This document shows positions 62,954-64,000 of a stretch of 64,000 nucleotides of DNA, piece after piece (the first letter of the stretch is position 1; every line of letters starts with the position of its first letter). A program made the translations under genes and the position numbers. The notes under the pieces are model-generated. The model searched no databases, was not told the origin of the DNA, and saw only the letters and a list, made by a program, of their open reading frames with translations. Source of the stretch: CAUZIZ01 sp965219005 (lineage in GTDB: Bacteria; Acidobacteriota; UBA6911; RPQK01; JAJDTT01); assembly GCA_965219005.1 (NCBI GenBank), contig CBDCMS010000004.1, positions 2,108,001 to 2,172,000 on the forward strand, read 5' to 3'.

Positions 62954-63194
62954 CTTCTCCTACCAGGCGCAGAAGGTCCCCGGGCTTCAGCCAGCGATCA
63001 TTGGAGTCGCTAGCGAACTCGAATCCCTCGGACATGGTCTCGCCATCCCAGTCGAGGCTGCCCCAGGGATGGTGCTCTGGCTTGATGATGAACATCTCGG
63101 GCCGAGCCAAGGTGCGGCGGGCTTCGTCACATGAAACCAGGGTCTCATTGAGCTTTTCACCGGGTCGGATGCCCGTTACCTTGATCAGGCAATT
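62916..63194 (-). pseudogene. pseB: pseB, 3' part in a shifted frame
   Basis: Read in the frame one base off from the main pseB frame, this part gives NCLIKVTGIRPGEKLNETL, RRTLARPEMFIIKPEHHPW and DLLRLVGEDEEEL, the normal C terminus of PseB-type dehydratases. One extra C in the run at 63195-63198 would join it to the upstream frame and give about 334 residues, the family length. Confidence 0.85.
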
Positions 63195-63919
63195 GGGGCC
63201 AGCGCCCTTGCCATGTCCGACACTGTCATGCTGGGGATGCGAGGGACAAAGACCTCACCCCCCTGCATCACATCAATGCATCGGATCACGAACTCGACGG
63301 CTTCCTCCAGCGTGATCCAGAAGCGGGTCATTCTGGGGTCGGTCAGAGTGACTGTTCCTCGACTTCGCTGGGCCAGGAAGATGGGGAGGACGCTGCCTCG
63401 ACTTCCCAAGACGTTTCCGTAGCGGACGCAGCTGAATCTGGAGCCGTCTCCCCCGGCATAGGAGTTTCCCTGGACCAGCAGTTTTTCGGCACACAGCTTG
63501 GTAGCCCCGTACAGGTTGATCGGGTTCACCGCCTTGTCAGTACTCAGGGCGATCACCTTGGGTACAGAGCAATCGATAGCAGCATCGATGACGTTTTTTG
63601 CGCCCAGGACGTTGGTTTTGACGGCCTCGAAAGGGTTGTACTCGCAGGCGGGGACCTGCTTCAAAGCAGCGGCGTGGACGACCACATCCACTTCCGCCCG
63701 GAACGCTCTGGTAAGTCGTCCCACCTCCCGGACGTCACCCAGGAAAAAGGAAAGACGCGGATCGTCGAACTGAAGCCCCATGTCGTGCTGCTTGAGCTCG
63801 TCTCGACTGAAGATGATCAATCGCTTCGGCCGATAGCGGGCTAAAGCAATCTCCACGAATTTTCGGCCGAATGATCCAGTGCCTCCGGTGATCAGGATGG
63901 TCTTGCCGTCAATCATCAT
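63185..63919 (-). CDS. pseB: PseB-like UDP-GlcNAc 4,6-dehydratase, frameshifted near the C terminus
   Basis: 244 residues before a premature TGA. Extended SDR fold: ILITGGTGSFGRKFVEIALA, DVVVHAAALKQVPACEYNP, IALSTDKAVNPINLYGATK (SDK in place of the usual YxxxK region of inverting dehydratases) and RYGNVLGSRGSVLPIF. It ends SDMARALAPIA where homologues continue into the GIRPGEK segment found in the next frame. First enzyme of the pseudaminic acid route. The shift is at a C run (63195-63198), so either a real mutation or a sequencing error. Confidence 0.88.
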   Translation of the reverse strand: MMIDGKTILITGGTGSFGRKFVEIALARYRPKRLIIFSRDELKQHDMGLQFDDPRLSFFLGDVREVGRLTRAFRAEVDVVVHAAALKQVPACEYNPFEAVKTNVLGAKNVIDAAIDCSVPKVIALSTDKAVNPINLYGATKLCAEKLLVQGNSYAGGDGSRFSCVRYGNVLGSRGSVLPIFLAQRSRGTVTLTDPRMTRFWITLEEAVEFVIRCIDVMQGGEVFVPRIPSMTVSDMARALAPIA

Positions 63920-64000
63920 GAGTCCTCGAATTCAAATCTTGCTTCGAAAATCTGATCTAAAAACGGTTTTGGCTTTCATCAGTGGACTGCGGTCAACTCT

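Overview
The window is about 64 kb of a bacterial chromosome. It most resembles an Acidobacteriota-type genome. The best taxonomic pointer is a VWFA-related protein of the kind common in that phylum (25245-26237). Gluconeogenesis by an archaeal-type FBP aldolase/phosphatase, menaquinone made via futalosine (mqnD) and NtrC/sigma-54 control of flagella are compatible with this but not diagnostic. No rRNA, tRNA or CRISPR array was recognised.

Layout. 1-3.1 kb (minus): a cysteine-synthesis operon with an Rrf2 regulator, cysM, the JAMM protease mec, and a protein that fuses the sulfur carrier CysO to its E1 enzyme MoeZ. 3.1-5.4 kb (minus): mqnD, a HAD hydrolase and a metallo-beta-lactamase-fold hydrolase. 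5.6-8.6 kb: a lone winged-helix regulator facing a BtuF/BtuC/BtuD-type ABC importer. 8.7-11.3 kb: an 841-residue protein made of two FBP aldolase/phosphatase copies, the first without its catalytic residues. 11.6-12.7 kb: an orphan sugar-binding lipoprotein. 12.7-16.1 kb (minus): a BlaI/BlaR1 system whose BlaR1 runs into TonB-like repeats across an in-frame TAG, followed by a Cys-rich exported protein. 16.2-19.0 kb: DUF4416, an arylamine N-acetyltransferase and selA. A 277-bp inverted-repeat element separates selA from purH. 19.4-26.2 kb: purH, coaX, a conserved unknown, comEC and the VWFA protein.

26.6-49 kb is a two-component and flagellar island. It holds two NtrC-type activators, a receiver-only regulator, two sensor proteins, then flgB-flgC-fliE-fliF-fliG-fliH-fliI-fliJ, a very long fliK and a short flgD. 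Three close matches to the sigma-54 -24/-12 promoter were found, and one of them fixes the fliK start. The island looks damaged. fliE is split by a 3.3-kb IS21-family element that leaves a 7-bp target duplication. fliJ has an in-frame TAG. An IS1595-family element without an obvious target duplication sits where flgE would be expected. 50-51.4 kb carries dusB.

51.4-63.9 kb (minus) is a surface-glycan cluster of the pseudaminic/nonulosonic-acid type: pseB (frameshifted), pseC, a NeuB-SpsF fusion, a class-III aminotransferase, a PseG-like hydrolase, a family-2 glycosyltransferase, a radical SAM protein (in-frame TAG), an ATP-grasp ligase and a GH57-like enzyme. It may supply a sugar for flagellin or the cell envelope. 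No PseH-type acetyltransferase was seen.

Most notable: (i) three separate genes, each continuing convincingly in frame past a single TAG, while TAG also ends many normal genes here; (ii) the tandem FBP aldolase/phosphatase with one dead half; (iii) the CysO-MoeZ fusion with an internal Gly-Gly next to a JAMM protease; (iv) the IS21 element with a third, passenger gene.
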